The notes beneath the pieces were generated by a model. That model was not told the DNA's origin. It saw only the letters and a program-made list of their open reading frames with translations, and made no database searches. From assembly GCA_903862505.1 (NCBI GenBank), contig CAIOYQ010000027.1, positions 1 through 38,576 on the forward strand: a stretch of DNA of 38,576 nt. The letters are read 5' to 3'. Both the position numbers and the translations under genes were made by a program. Source of the stretch: an uncultured Bacteroidota bacterium. Its GTDB lineage: Bacteria > Bacteroidota > Bacteroidia > Chitinophagales > Chitinophagaceae. The number at the start of each line of letters is the position of its first letter. The first letter of the stretch is position 1. This document shows positions 7,686-16,130 of the stretch, piece by piece.

Positions 7686-8473
7686 TGCGTACCAATATAT
7701 TAGCCACCATCGTTGCCAGTAAGTTTGGCGAAGTAGCCGAACGGAAAAAGCAAATAAGCATTGCTCAGTTAGAGGCGATGCCTTTATTTGCAAAAAAATG
7801 CCTTTCCTTAAAAGCTAATTTATTAGATAGTTCAAAAACAGGGATTATCGCGGAGTTTAAAAGACAATCCCCTTCTAAAGGAATGATCAATGCTTTAGCG
7901 GATGTGAGTGAGGTAACCAAAGCATATTCGGATTTTGGAGCAGCAGGGGTGTCGGTTTTAACGGATGGACTTTATTTTGGAGGAAGTCTTGCAGATTTAA
8001 GTATTGCAATACAAAATCCCATTCCTGTGTTGCGTAAGGAATTTATCATAGACGAATTTCAATTAATTGAAGCCAAAGCTTACGGCGCAGCAGTGATTTT
8101 ACTAATTGCATCTTGTTTGACTCCCGCTGAAACTATAAAATTAGCATCGACTGCAAAAAAGTTAGGCTTAGAAGTATTGTTGGAATTGCACGATGAGGCG
8201 GAACTTGAAAATATATGCGAGGAGGTGGATTTTGTGGGTATTAACAATAGAAGCTTAAAATCCTTCGAAGTAAATATTGAGCACTCTTTAAAATTGAAGA
8301 ACTTATTGCCGAAAGAAAAATTAAGTATTGCCGAAAGTGGTATTTATGATGTAGCGACTTTTCAATTATTAAAAAAAGAAGGATTTGATGGGTTTTTGAT
8401 GGGGGAGTATTTTATGAAACAAGAAAATCCCGCTAAAGCCTTTGAGGCATTTAGTAAACAAATCAACTTATAA
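7685..8473 (+). CDS. trpC: Indole-3-glycerol-phosphate synthase
   Basis: A 262-residue (beta/alpha)8 barrel that closes the indole ring from carboxyphenylamino-deoxyribulose phosphate. Motifs seen are IIAEFKRQSPSKG near residue 55 (catalytic Glu/Lys region), VLRKEFIIDEFQ, VGINNRSLKSFEV and LSIAESGI. It is a single-function enzyme, not the TrpC-TrpF fusion of E. coli. The start overlaps the trpD stop by one base. A 31-base gap precedes trpF. Confidence 0.98.
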   Translation: MRTNILATIVASKFGEVAERKKQISIAQLEAMPLFAKKCLSLKANLLDSSKTGIIAEFKRQSPSKGMINALADVSEVTKAYSDFGAAGVSVLTDGLYFGGSLADLSIAIQNPIPVLRKEFIIDEFQLIEAKAYGAAVILLIASCLTPAETIKLASTAKKLGLEVLLELHDEAELENICEEVDFVGINNRSLKSFEVNIEHSLKLKNLLPKEKLSIAESGIYDVATFQLLKKEGFDGFLMGEYFMKQENPAKAFEAFSKQINL

Positions 8474-8504
8474 AATTGTTATATAAAATATATAGAATCA
8501 TAAA

Positions 8505-9194
8505 ATGAGGATGTTGGATAAGATACAAATAAAAGTATGTGGTATAACAGATATCAATCAAGCACTTGCTTTGGAAGCATTGGGTGTGGACTATATTGGG
8601 TTTATCTTTTATGCTCCATCCAAAAGAAATGTATTAAATAGCTTACAATTAACAGCACTAAAAAAATTCACACCTGCTCATGCTAAAAAAGTGGGGGTAT
8701 TTGTGAATGAATCCATCGAAAGCATAGTCAATACAGTGGTGGCGGCTGGATTAGATATGGTGCAATTGCATGGTGACGAGGACGCGCTTTATTTTACGCT
8801 ATTAAAAAGTAAGTTCAATGAATTAGTTCAAGAGAAAACAACTATTAACAATAAAAATATTGAAGTGATTAAGGTTTTTAGAGTAGGAGACAGGATGCCC
8901 AATTTAACTCCCTTTGAAAATATTGCAGACTATTATTTGTTTGATACAGATAGTAAAATGTATGGCGGAACCGGTGCGCATTTTAATTGGGAATTACTAA
9001 AAGGGAATACCATTGGGAAACCTTATTTTTTAAGTGGCGGCATTGGACCCAATGACATGGGTGGAATAGAAGTAATGAAACAAACCAAAGCGGGTAAGGA
9101 CTTGTTGGCTTTGGATATCAATAGTCAGTTTGAAACTGCACCTGGTATTAAAAATATAGAAAAAATAAAATCCTTTATAGATGCACTCATTTAA
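8505..9194 (+). CDS. trpF: Phosphoribosylanthranilate isomerase
   Basis: A small (beta/alpha)8 barrel of 229 residues catalysing the Amadori rearrangement in tryptophan synthesis. The N-terminal KVCGITD carries the catalytic Cys, GFIFYAPSKRNV and VGVFVNES are family segments, and LFDTDSKMYGGTG holds the second catalytic Asp and phosphate loop. ATG 8505 is used, and an in-frame ATG at 8511 would shorten it by two residues. The 3' end overlaps trpB by 14 bases in another frame. A separate HisA is encoded at 11885, so no dual-function PriA-type isomerase is needed. Confidence 0.97.
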   Translation: MRMLDKIQIKVCGITDINQALALEALGVDYIGFIFYAPSKRNVLNSLQLTALKKFTPAHAKKVGVFVNESIESIVNTVVAAGLDMVQLHGDEDALYFTLLKSKFNELVQEKTTINNKNIEVIKVFRVGDRMPNLTPFENIADYYLFDTDSKMYGGTGAHFNWELLKGNTIGKPYFLSGGIGPNDMGGIEVMKQTKAGKDLLALDINSQFETAPGIKNIEKIKSFIDALI

Positions 9195-10392
9195 TCAAAA
9201 CATTAATTATCAAGACCCTAGTGCCGAAGGTTACTATGGTGATTTTGGCGGCGCTTACATTCCTGAAATGTTGTATAGCAATGTGGAGACTTTGAAAACC
9301 CAATATATACAAATCATGCAGGATCCTGAATTTCAAAGGGAGTTCCATGCATTATTAAAAGACTATGTGGGGAGACCTACCCCCTTATTTTATGCCCAAA
9401 GATTAAGCAAGGAAATTGGCACACAAATTTATTTGAAGCGCGAAGATCTTTGTCATACCGGTGCGCACAAAATTAACAATACCATTGGGCAAATTATATT
9501 AGCACAACGTTTAGGGAAGAAAAAAATTATCGCAGAAACGGGTGCAGGTCAACATGGTGTGGCAACTGCAACGGTATGTGCATTAAAAGGAATGGAATGT
9601 GTGGTATATATGGGAGAGAAAGACATTGAAAGGCAAGCACCCAATGTGGCGAGAATGAAAATGTTGGGGGCAACAGTCATTCCTGCAAAAAGCGGCAGTA
9701 AAACATTAAAGGATGCTACGAATGAAGCCATTCGTGCTTGGATTAACGAGCCCAACGATACGCATTATATTATTGGTAGCGTAGTAGGTCCTCATCCATA
9801 TCCTGATATGGTGGCACGTTTTCAAAGTGTGATCAGTGATGAAATACGCAAACAACTAAAAATTAAAACAGGTTCTGAATTACCAACGCATGTAGTGGCT
9901 TGTGTAGGTGGGGGTTCAAATGCAGCAGGTGCGTTTTATCATTTCTTAAACGAACCAACCGTTGAACTGGTTGCCGTAGAAGCAGCTGGCCATGGCGTAT
10001 ATTCTGGAATGAGTGCAGCAACCACCCAATTAGGGAAGCCAGGAATTTTACATGGTAGTAAAAGTATATTAATGCAAACGGAGGACGGCCAAGTGGTGGA
10101 GCCTCATAGTATTAGTGCTGGTTTGGATTATCCAGGTATTGGGCCCTTGCATGCTTTTTTATATGAAAGTAAGCGCGGCACTTTTACCAGTGCAACCGAT
10201 GAAGAAGCACTTGAATGGGCATTTCATTTATCAGAAATTGAAGGCATTATTCCAGCATTGGAAACGGCACACGCTTTTGCTATTCTTCCTAAAATGAATT
10301 TTAAACCGACCGATGTGGTGGTGGTTTGTTTAAGTGGAAGAGGCGATAAGGATTTAGCAACGTATATGCAAGTCATGGATTCAAAAATATAA
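9181..10392 (+). CDS. trpB: Tryptophan synthase beta chain
   Basis: This 403-residue PLP enzyme condenses indole with serine, forming tryptophan in an alpha2beta2 complex with TrpA. The PLP lysine is Lys97 in HTGAHKINN. GAGQHGVATA, the phosphate-binding GGGSNAAGAF and the C-terminal SGRGDKD motif are all intact. This is the standard TrpB1 type. Its ATG overlaps the end of trpF by 14 bases, suggesting coupled translation. Unusually, trpA is not adjoining: a 78-base spacer with a palindromic hairpin lies between. Confidence 0.98.
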   Translation: MHSFNQNINYQDPSAEGYYGDFGGAYIPEMLYSNVETLKTQYIQIMQDPEFQREFHALLKDYVGRPTPLFYAQRLSKEIGTQIYLKREDLCHTGAHKINNTIGQIILAQRLGKKKIIAETGAGQHGVATATVCALKGMECVVYMGEKDIERQAPNVARMKMLGATVIPAKSGSKTLKDATNEAIRAWINEPNDTHYIIGSVVGPHPYPDMVARFQSVISDEIRKQLKIKTGSELPTHVVACVGGGSNAAGAFYHFLNEPTVELVAVEAAGHGVYSGMSAATTQLGKPGILHGSKSILMQTEDGQVVEPHSISAGLDYPGIGPLHAFLYESKRGTFTSATDEEALEWAFHLSEIEGIIPALETAHAFAILPKMNFKPTDVVVVCLSGRGDKDLATYMQVMDSKI

Positions 10393-10402
10393 ACAATTAA
10401 TA

Positions 10403-10443
10403 ATTTACGCGTAAATAAGCAACAATAAAATATTTACGCGCAA
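10403..10443 (+). repeat. Palindrome and stem-loop in the trpB-trpA spacer
   Basis: ATTTACGCGTAAAT (10403-10416) is a perfect 14-base palindrome. ATTTACGCG recurs at 10432-10440. In RNA, CGCGTAAATA (10408-10417) pairs perfectly with TATTTACGCG (10431-10440), 10 bp with a 13-base loop. No T-run follows, so it does not look like a terminator. Possible roles are an operator, an mRNA processing or stability stem, or control of the trpB:trpA ratio. Confidence 0.75.
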
Positions 10444-10470
10444 TCATAGAGATCATTTAAAGTATTATTT

Positions 10471-11241
10471 ATGTCAAGGTTATCGGAATTATTTCAAAAG
10501 CAAAATGAACGTGTATTAAATGTGTATTGCACTGCTGGTTTCCCGCAACTCGATAGCACGATACAAGTAATGGAAAGCTTACAAGAAAATGGAGCCAATA
10601 TTATTGAATTGGGCATGCCTTATAGTGATCCTTTAGCAGACGGTGAAGTAATTCAGTCCAGTGGGAATGTGGCAATTGCAAATGGAATGACTATTGACAC
10701 CTTATTTGAGCAATTGACTTTAATGCGCAATTCCATTCATATTCCAGTGGTATTAATGGGCTATATGAACCCCATTTTGCAATATGGCTTTGAGGCTTTT
10801 TGTAAGAAAGCAAAAGCGGTTGGCGTGGATGGATTAATCCTTCCAGATTTGCCTTTATATGAATTTGAACATATTTATGGTAAAACAGTGCATGAAAATG
10901 ACTTGGACTTTGTGTTTTTAGTAACGCCTGAAACCCCGGAAGAAAGATTAAGAAAATTAGACAGCTTAAGTACCGGTTTCTTATATGCAGTAAGTTCTTC
11001 TGCCACCACAGGGCAAGATAAAGATTTTTCAAAAGTGGCTTTGTATTTGCAAAAACTACAAGCCATGCAATTTAAAAATCCAGTCTTAGTAGGCTTTGGA
11101 ATTAAAGACAAGGAAACCTTTGACGCCGTTTGTGCTTTTTCCAATGGGGCCATTATAGGTTCGGCTTATATTCAAGCTTTGTCAAAAGGAAATTCGGTTC
11201 AGGAGACAACGGCTCAATTTTTAAAAGCAGTATTAAAGTAG
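10471..11241 (+). CDS. trpA: Tryptophan synthase alpha chain
   Basis: A 256-residue (beta/alpha)8 barrel cleaving indole-3-glycerol phosphate to indole and glyceraldehyde 3-phosphate, with indole channelled to TrpB. Catalytic Glu46 (NIIELGMPYSDP) and Asp57 (LADGEVIQ) are present, and YAVSSSATTG plus VGFGIKDKE form the phosphate-binding part. Length is typical. It follows the hairpin-containing spacer after trpB. The hisH ATG lies only 12 bases past its stop, with no terminator between, so trp transcription very likely enters hisHAFIE. Confidence 0.98.
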   Translation: MSRLSELFQKQNERVLNVYCTAGFPQLDSTIQVMESLQENGANIIELGMPYSDPLADGEVIQSSGNVAIANGMTIDTLFEQLTLMRNSIHIPVVLMGYMNPILQYGFEAFCKKAKAVGVDGLILPDLPLYEFEHIYGKTVHENDLDFVFLVTPETPEERLRKLDSLSTGFLYAVSSSATTGQDKDFSKVALYLQKLQAMQFKNPVLVGFGIKDKETFDAVCAFSNGAIIGSAYIQALSKGNSVQETTAQFLKAVLK

Positions 11242-11253
11242 TTAATAAAAATA

Positions 11254-11847
11254 ATGAACACAGTAATTATACAATACAATGCAGGGAATATTCAATCGGT
11301 GCTTTATGCTTTGGAGCGATTGGGTGTTCAGGCTTTGGTGACCGATGATGTGGAATTAATTCAAAAAGCAGATAAAGTGATATTCCCGGGTGTAGGGGAA
11401 GCAAGTACGGCCATGCATTATTTAAAAGAAAGAGGGTTGGATAAAGTAATCCAACATTTAAAACAACCCGTTTTAGGGATCTGCTTAGGCATGCAATTGA
11501 TGTGTACTTATTCCGAAGAAAATGATACTACTTGTTTAGGTGTTTTTGAAGAACAAGTAAAGCTATTTAAGCCATCGGATGCTAGTATTAAAGTGCCTCA
11601 AATAGGATGGAATAATATTGGCCAACTAAAAACGGACTTATTTAAAGGGGTTGCAGAAAATAGTTTTACTTATTTTGTACATGGCTATTACGCAGCCTTA
11701 GGAGCGCATACCATTGCCACTACCCAATATATTCAACCTTATAGCAGTGCTTTACACAAGGATAATTTTTATGGGGTGCAGTTTCATCCAGAAAAATCAG
11801 CCAAAGTAGGAGAACAGATTATCCAAAATTTTTTAAACATTTCTTAA
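11254..11847 (+). CDS. hisH: Imidazole glycerol phosphate synthase, glutamine amidotransferase subunit
   Basis: A 197-residue class I amidotransferase supplying ammonia to HisF. Cys77 in GICLGMQL and His178/Glu180 in GVQFHPEKS form the triad, and FPGVGEAS is the oxyanion strand. It starts 12 bases after trpA, inside what appears to be the trp transcript, and is followed by hisA after 37 bases. In the usual Bacteroidota his order it would follow hisB directly, and here seven trp genes separate them. Confidence 0.97.
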   Translation: MNTVIIQYNAGNIQSVLYALERLGVQALVTDDVELIQKADKVIFPGVGEASTAMHYLKERGLDKVIQHLKQPVLGICLGMQLMCTYSEENDTTCLGVFEEQVKLFKPSDASIKVPQIGWNNIGQLKTDLFKGVAENSFTYFVHGYYAALGAHTIATTQYIQPYSSALHKDNFYGVQFHPEKSAKVGEQIIQNFLNIS

Positions 11848-11884
11848 ATCGACGATTCGATATAAAATAAATAGTCAAACACAA

Positions 11885-12598
11885 ATGCAAATAATTCCAG
11901 CCATAGATTTAATAGAAGGTAAATGTGTTCGTTTAACCGAAGGCGACTACGCGCAAAAGAAAATTTACAATGAGGATCCATTGGAAGTAGCCAAGGCATT
12001 TGAGGGTATTGGTTTAATGCGTTTACACTTGGTGGATTTAGATGGCGCCAAAGCAGGGGAAGTTGTCAATTGGAAAGTGTTGGAGAAAATTGCCAATCAA
12101 ACTAAATTAAAAATAGATTTTGGAGGAGGCATCAAAAAAGAAGCCACTTTAAAATCGGTATTGGAGGCAGGTGCCAATTATGCGACCATTGGCAGTTTAG
12201 CGGTTAAAAGCAGAAATATATTTGAAGAGTGGATTGAGCGTTTTGGTGCAGAAGTATTTATGTTGGGAGCCGATGTGTTTGAAGAAAAAATAGCCGTTGG
12301 AGGCTGGTTAGAAAAAACAGATATTGATGTATATACTTTTATGCAATCCTATATGGATAAAGGGGTTACACAAATATTTTGTACCGATATTCAAAAGGAT
12401 GGAAAATTACAGGGTCCGTCGATTGAATTGTATAAGAAAATCATTTCAAAATTACCTACCTTAAAATTAATCGCAAGTGGTGGGGTTAGTAATTTGCAGG
12501 ATTTAAAAGATTTACGTGAAATTGGATGTTCGGCTGCCATTGTTGGGAAGGCCATTTATGAAAACAGAATCTCTTTAGAAGCACTTTCAAATTTTTAA
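11885..12598 (+). CDS. hisA: ProFAR isomerase (1-(5-phosphoribosyl)-5-[(5-phosphoribosylamino)methylideneamino]imidazole-4-carboxamide isomerase)
   Basis: A 237-residue half-barrel-duplicated TIM barrel performing the Amadori rearrangement of ProFAR. Asp8 in PAIDLIEGKCVRL and Asp130 in LGADVFEEK match the catalytic acid/base pair. GGGIKK and ASGGVSN are the two phosphate loops. TDIQKDGKLQGP is the HisA signature. It lies 30 bases ahead of hisF. Confidence 0.97.
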   Translation: MQIIPAIDLIEGKCVRLTEGDYAQKKIYNEDPLEVAKAFEGIGLMRLHLVDLDGAKAGEVVNWKVLEKIANQTKLKIDFGGGIKKEATLKSVLEAGANYATIGSLAVKSRNIFEEWIERFGAEVFMLGADVFEEKIAVGGWLEKTDIDVYTFMQSYMDKGVTQIFCTDIQKDGKLQGPSIELYKKIISKLPTLKLIASGGVSNLQDLKDLREIGCSAAIVGKAIYENRISLEALSNF

Positions 12599-12628
12599 GA
12601 AACAGTAAAAAGAAATTAAATACGCACT

Positions 12629-13387
12629 ATGTTAACCAAAAGAATCATCCCCTGCTTAGATATCAAAGACGGACGCACTGTGAAGGGCATCAACTTTGAG
12701 CAGATTCGTGACGCGGGTGATCCAATTGAATTAGGAGCTTTCTATGCTGAACAAGGAGCAGATGAATTGGTATTCTTAGATATTACAGCCACTATTGAAA
12801 AAAGAAAAACCTTAAGTGAATTGGTTAATAAGATTGCCCATAAAATTAATATCCCATTTACGGTAGGGGGTGGAATTAAATCAGAAGAGGATGTAAGTGT
12901 ATTATTACAAAATGGGGCAGATAAAATTGCTATCAATACCGCAGCATTTTTAGATCCAACTACGATTAGTCGGTTTGCTAAAAACTTTGGAAGTCAATGT
13001 GTGGTATTAGCCATTGATGCAAAATGTGAAGCCGATAACAAGTGGTATGTTTATTTAAATGGAGGTAGGACCAAAACGGATAAGTTGGTAACCGACTGGG
13101 CTAAGGAAGCGGTAGATTTAGGTGTTGGGGAAATATTATTGACCTCCATGAACCACGATGGCACAAAGCAAGGCTTTGCTTTAGATATAACAGCACAATT
13201 GGCGGAAACTTTACCAGTTCCCATTATTGCTTCCGGAGGTGGTGGAAATGAGCAGCACTTTTTAGATGTGTTCACCAAAGGGAAAGCGGATGCTGCATTG
13301 GCGGCAAGTATCTTTCATTATAAGGAGCTGGCTATTCCAGATCTTAAACAATTTTTAAATAAGCAAGGAATTGCCATTAGATTGTAA
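12629..13387 (+). CDS. hisF: Imidazole glycerol phosphate synthase, cyclase subunit
   Basis: A 252-residue TIM barrel that, with HisH, makes imidazole glycerol phosphate and AICAR. Catalytic Asp11 ([10 protein letters not shown]) and Asp130 (VVLAIDAK) are present, as are the phosphate loops TVGGGIKS and [10 protein letters not shown]. Asp176 sits in [12 protein letters not shown]. Length is normal. A 72-base spacer separates it from hisIE, with no hairpin and only a one-mismatch promoter-like TAACTTTA at 13439-13446. Confidence 0.98.
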   Translation: MLTKRIIPCLDIKDGRTVKGINFEQIRDAGDPIELGAFYAEQGADELVFLDITATIEKRKTLSELVNKIAHKINIPFTVGGGIKSEEDVSVLLQNGADKIAINTAAFLDPTTISRFAKNFGSQCVVLAIDAKCEADNKWYVYLNGGRTKTDKLVTDWAKEAVDLGVGEILLTSMNHDGTKQGFALDITAQLAETLPVPIIASGGGGNEQHFLDVFTKGKADAALAASIFHYKELAIPDLKQFLNKQGIAIRL

Positions 13388-13459
13388 ATAGTACTTGGTT
13401 TATTAAATTGCTTTATAAATAAATAGAAAACGGATCATTAACTTTATATAATTTCACTT

Positions 13460-14062
13460 ATGAATATCAATTTTTCAAAATACGCAGATGGCTTAGTGCC
13501 TGCTATTGTGCAGGACGCAAATACAAAAACTGTTTTAATGATGGGCTTTATGAATCAGGAAGCCGTTGATGCGACAGTGGCGCAACAAAAAGTCACTTTT
13601 TTTAGCAGGTCAAAATCAAGATTATGGACCAAAGGTGAAGAGAGCGGTAATTTCTTAAACTATATTGGTATGGAAGTGGATTGCGACAATGACACCCTAT
13701 TAATTCAAGCAAATCCTGTTGGACCAGTTTGTCACAACGGAACGGGGACTTGTTGGGGTAATGAAAATGAAATTTCCAACACTCAATTTTTAACTACATT
13801 GGAAGCTGTGATTGCTGAAAGAAAAACAGCAGCACCGGAAAGCTCTTATGTGGCGAGTTTATTTGAAAAAGGGATTAATAAAATTGCACAAAAAGTGGGG
13901 GAAGAGGCTGTCGAATTGGTAATAGAAGCAAAAGACAATAATGAAACACTTTTTTTGGATGAGTCGGCCGATTTGTTATTTCATTACTTAATATTACTAC
14001 AGGCAAAAGGGTATGCCTTAAAAGATGTTGTTAATGTTTTAGAAAAGAGGCACAAGTCGTAA
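13460..14062 (+). CDS. hisIE: Bifunctional phosphoribosyl-AMP cyclohydrolase / phosphoribosyl-ATP pyrophosphatase
   Basis: A 200-residue fusion for steps two and three of histidine synthesis. The N-terminal HisI domain (about residues 1-105) carries FFSRSKSRLWTKGEESG, the metal-binding VDCDNDT and VCHNGTGTC motifs. The C-terminal HisE domain (about 110-200) carries KVGEEAVELVIEAK and DESADLLFH. It is the last his gene of the cluster. A new promoter for the next gene begins at 14084, and no clear terminator is seen between. Confidence 0.97.
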   Translation: MNINFSKYADGLVPAIVQDANTKTVLMMGFMNQEAVDATVAQQKVTFFSRSKSRLWTKGEESGNFLNYIGMEVDCDNDTLLIQANPVGPVCHNGTGTCWGNENEISNTQFLTTLEAVIAERKTAAPESSYVASLFEKGINKIAQKVGEEAVELVIEAKDNNETLFLDESADLLFHYLILLQAKGYALKDVVNVLEKRHKS

Positions 14063-14091
14063 TTTAACTGTTTAAAATAAGCTTATATTTG
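14063..14091 (+). promoter_or_regulatory. Predicted promoter of the TlpA-like gene
   Basis: TATATTTG (14084-14091) matches the Bacteroidota -7 element TAnnTTTG exactly. TTTA at 14063-14066, 17 bases upstream, is a one-mismatch -33 element. Transcription would begin near 14095, about 29 bases before the ATG at 14124. Confidence 0.5.
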
Positions 14092-14123
14092 GCATGCAAT
14101 AATTGCAAAAGAAAATTAACACT

Positions 14124-15206
14124 ATGAAAAAAATAACGGGGTTGGCATTATTAATGATTTCATTTATTTCATTAAATGCACAAGGGTTAAAAGTGACTGG
14201 AGCACTTAAAAATTTAGCAGATAACACCGAAGTATCTTTATCGGATGGTGTTACAAACCAAGAAGTTGGGAAAGGCATTTCCAAAGATGGGAATTTCATA
14301 ATCACAGGAAGTACAAAATCTGCTACTATATTTTTATTGGGGTTTAAAGGAATGGAACAAAAGCTCCCTTTATTTATTGGTAATGAAAATATAACCATTG
14401 CAGGTGATTTGCAAAATGTGGCTGCATTAAAAATTAGTGGTTCAGTTTCCCATGACGTATATCAAGATTATATGTCTGTACTTCCTCCTCTTATTGAGCC
14501 TTATATTAAATCAATGCAAGCAAATCAGGTGGAAACCAATGCTTCAAAAAAGGATTCATTAACGAAGCTTTCTAATGATTTAAGTACAAATGTTACCAAT
14601 GCTTTTTTGAAATTAACTAGCAAATACAATCAGTCTCCTGTTTCTGCTTTATTCTTATTACAGTTTGCAAATATGTTCCCAGTTATCAAGGATGGTTTAC
14701 CAAGTATTTATGGCTCTTTTACCGGAGATGCCAAAATAGGACCATTTGCTGATATATTAGATAAGACAGTATCATCTGCTGAATTAGGAAAAATAGGCAC
14801 GGTGCTTCCTGAATTTAAACAAAACGATGCTTCAGGCAAATCAGTAAGCTTAAGTTCATTCAGAGGAAAATATGTCCTAATTGATTTTTGGGCAAGCTGG
14901 TGTGGACCTTGTAGAGCGGAAAATCCCGCTGTAGTAAAGGCCTTTAATGCATATAAGGCAAAAGGCTTTACAGTACTAGGCGTGTCTTTAGATCAGGATA
15001 AAGCAAAGTGGTTAGAAGCTATTAAAAAAGACGGACTTACATGGACTCAAGTGAGTGATTTGAAATATTGGAATAATGCAGTTGCCCAACAATTCGGCAT
15101 TCAAAGTATTCCTGCAAATTTCTTAATTGATCCTAAGGGCGTGGTGATTGGTAAGGATTTAAGAGGGGAGGATTTGCTAAAAGTGTTAGCTGCAAATGTA
15201 AAATAG
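14124..15206 (+). CDS. Secreted TlpA/ResA-like thioredoxin-fold protein
   Basis: A 360-residue exported protein with a signal peptide (residues 1 to about 20, ending LNAQ). The N-terminal half (about 20-105) is beta-rich and resembles the DUF4369 domain that often precedes Bacteroidota thioredoxins. Residues from about 225 form an AhpC/TSA-Redoxin domain with the redox motif WCGPC (Cys260, Cys263) and a cis-Pro segment QSIPANFLID. It should act in the periplasm as disulfide reductase or oxidoreductase, possibly in cytochrome c maturation (inference). A TTG 21 bases upstream is in frame, but the ATG gives a proper signal peptide and fits the promoter at 14084. Confidence 0.88.
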   Translation: MKKITGLALLMISFISLNAQGLKVTGALKNLADNTEVSLSDGVTNQEVGKGISKDGNFIITGSTKSATIFLLGFKGMEQKLPLFIGNENITIAGDLQNVAALKISGSVSHDVYQDYMSVLPPLIEPYIKSMQANQVETNASKKDSLTKLSNDLSTNVTNAFLKLTSKYNQSPVSALFLLQFANMFPVIKDGLPSIYGSFTGDAKIGPFADILDKTVSSAELGKIGTVLPEFKQNDASGKSVSLSSFRGKYVLIDFWASWCGPCRAENPAVVKAFNAYKAKGFTVLGVSLDQDKAKWLEAIKKDGLTWTQVSDLKYWNNAVAQQFGIQSIPANFLIDPKGVVIGKDLRGEDLLKVLAANVK

Positions 15207-15237
15207 ATCCTATTTGAAACTTCAATAGATATTCATT

Positions 15238-15269
15238 AAAAAAGCCCTAAATTATTTTAGGGCTTTTTT
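15238..15269. terminator. Bidirectional terminator between convergent genes
   Basis: AAAAAAGCCCTAAA (15238-15251) pairs perfectly with TTTAGGGCTTTTTT (15256-15269) around a 4-base loop. A T-tract follows on either strand, so it can end both the TlpA-like gene and the minus-strand ArsC-like gene, whose stop codon lies in the loop. Confidence 0.9.
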
Positions 15270-15602
15270 ATATTCAGATTCATCAAATCCGATGACGAGT
15301 ATTTTTTCATTTTCTTCGATAAGGGGTCTGCGTATTATGGATGTTTTTTCCATCATTAGTGCAATGGCCGCTTTTTGAGTGGTAATACTTTCTTGTGTTT
15401 CCTTGGGTAATTGTCTCCAAGTGGCTCCCTTTTTATTGATTAACGCTTCCCATCCAATTTCTTTGGACCAATCAGTAAGTTTTGTGGACGTAATGCCTAT
15501 TTTTTTATAGTCGTGGAATGCATAGGACAGTTTATTGGCTTTTAACCAGTCCAATGCCTTTTTCACTGTATTGCAGTTGGGTATTGCGTAAACAATTTTC
15601 AT
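15252..15602 (-). CDS. ArsC/Spx-family protein (YffB-like)
   Basis: A 116-residue thioredoxin-fold protein of the arsenate reductase-like family. One N-terminal Cys10 lies in PNCNTVKKALDWL, closer to the YffB-type CxTVKKA pattern than to classical ArsC. RRPLIE (Arg91-Arg92-Pro93) matches the conserved Arg-Pro of the family. True arsenate reduction is unlikely without resistance genes nearby. YffB relatives are thought to be thiol or glutathione-linked, and the role is unknown. The start codon overlaps the stop of the upstream gene by one base. It is the last gene of a four-gene minus-strand set. Confidence 0.85.
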   Translation of the reverse strand: MKIVYAIPNCNTVKKALDWLKANKLSYAFHDYKKIGITSTKLTDWSKEIGWEALINKKGATWRQLPKETQESITTQKAAIALMMEKTSIIRRPLIEENEKILVIGFDESEYKKALK

Positions 15603-16105
15603 TATTTAAGATATTTTTTTCCTAACCAGCTCTCGCTTATAGGCTGCATCCAATTCAGTTCCATTTCTGCTTTATTGGCAACTAAATTATTAAAATATAA
15701 AGTATCTTTTTGCAAGATGCCATTTTCTAAGGCATAAGGTACTTGGGCCATTGGGATAGTTTGCACTTTGTCTTTCACCCAAAATGCCAATAGCTCTCTA
15801 TTAAACATTTGAACGCCCGTTATTTTTTCTATTTCCTTAATAATATGAACCGAACTATCAGTGCTACAGCCGCCTACAGTGGTATAGGATTCGTCGGCCA
15901 TTAAAATAATGAACTGTCCATATAAAGCAGTACCAAATCCTTTCACAGGGGCGCCATGGCTTTTCCAGATAGCAGTAAAATTTTCAAGCAGTTCCTCTAT
16001 CTTAAAAATCTCTGGCATGGTAAATGTCCGATTGGATTGATAGATCCATAATTTGGATTGAGGATGAAAATTGGAGGGCAATATATTTGCTAAATGTACA
16101 GTCAT
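15602..16105 (-). CDS. Conserved Bacteroidota protein of unknown function
   Basis: A 167-residue soluble protein. Recognisable conserved-looking stretches are LWIYQSNRTF, IWKSHGAPVKGFG, FIILMADES and VGGCSTDSSVHIIKEIE. As I recall, relatives are often labelled 'ABC transporter ATPase' in Bacteroidota genomes, but no Walker A, Walker B or ABC signature is present, so that name is not supported. Conserved Cys-Ser-Thr-Asp-Ser-Ser could be a catalytic or ligand site (inference). It lies 25 bases after the Fe-S protein gene and overlaps the ArsC-like gene by one base, suggesting co-translation with a redox set. Confidence 0.8.
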   Translation of the reverse strand: MTVHLANILPSNFHPQSKLWIYQSNRTFTMPEIFKIEELLENFTAIWKSHGAPVKGFGTALYGQFIILMADESYTTVGGCSTDSSVHIIKEIEKITGVQMFNRELLAFWVKDKVQTIPMAQVPYALENGILQKDTLYFNNLVANKAEMELNWMQPISESWLGKKYLK

Positions 16106-16130
16106 TTTTTTATTATTTTAAATTTACATG

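Noticed and set aside
11130-11348. 72-codon plus-strand frame spanning trpA and hisH
   Set aside because: Out of frame with both genes, which have intact catalytic motifs; a shadow frame.
11848-11861. ATCGA-CGAT-TCGAT stem-loop between hisH and hisA
   Set aside because: A 5-bp stem without a T-run, too weak for a terminator.
8505-12598. Possible dual-function HisA/TrpF (PriA-like) enzyme
   Set aside because: Separate trpF and hisA genes with their own catalytic residues are both present.
15252-15602. Arsenic resistance function
   Set aside because: A single Cys in a YffB-like motif and no arsenic transporter or regulator nearby.
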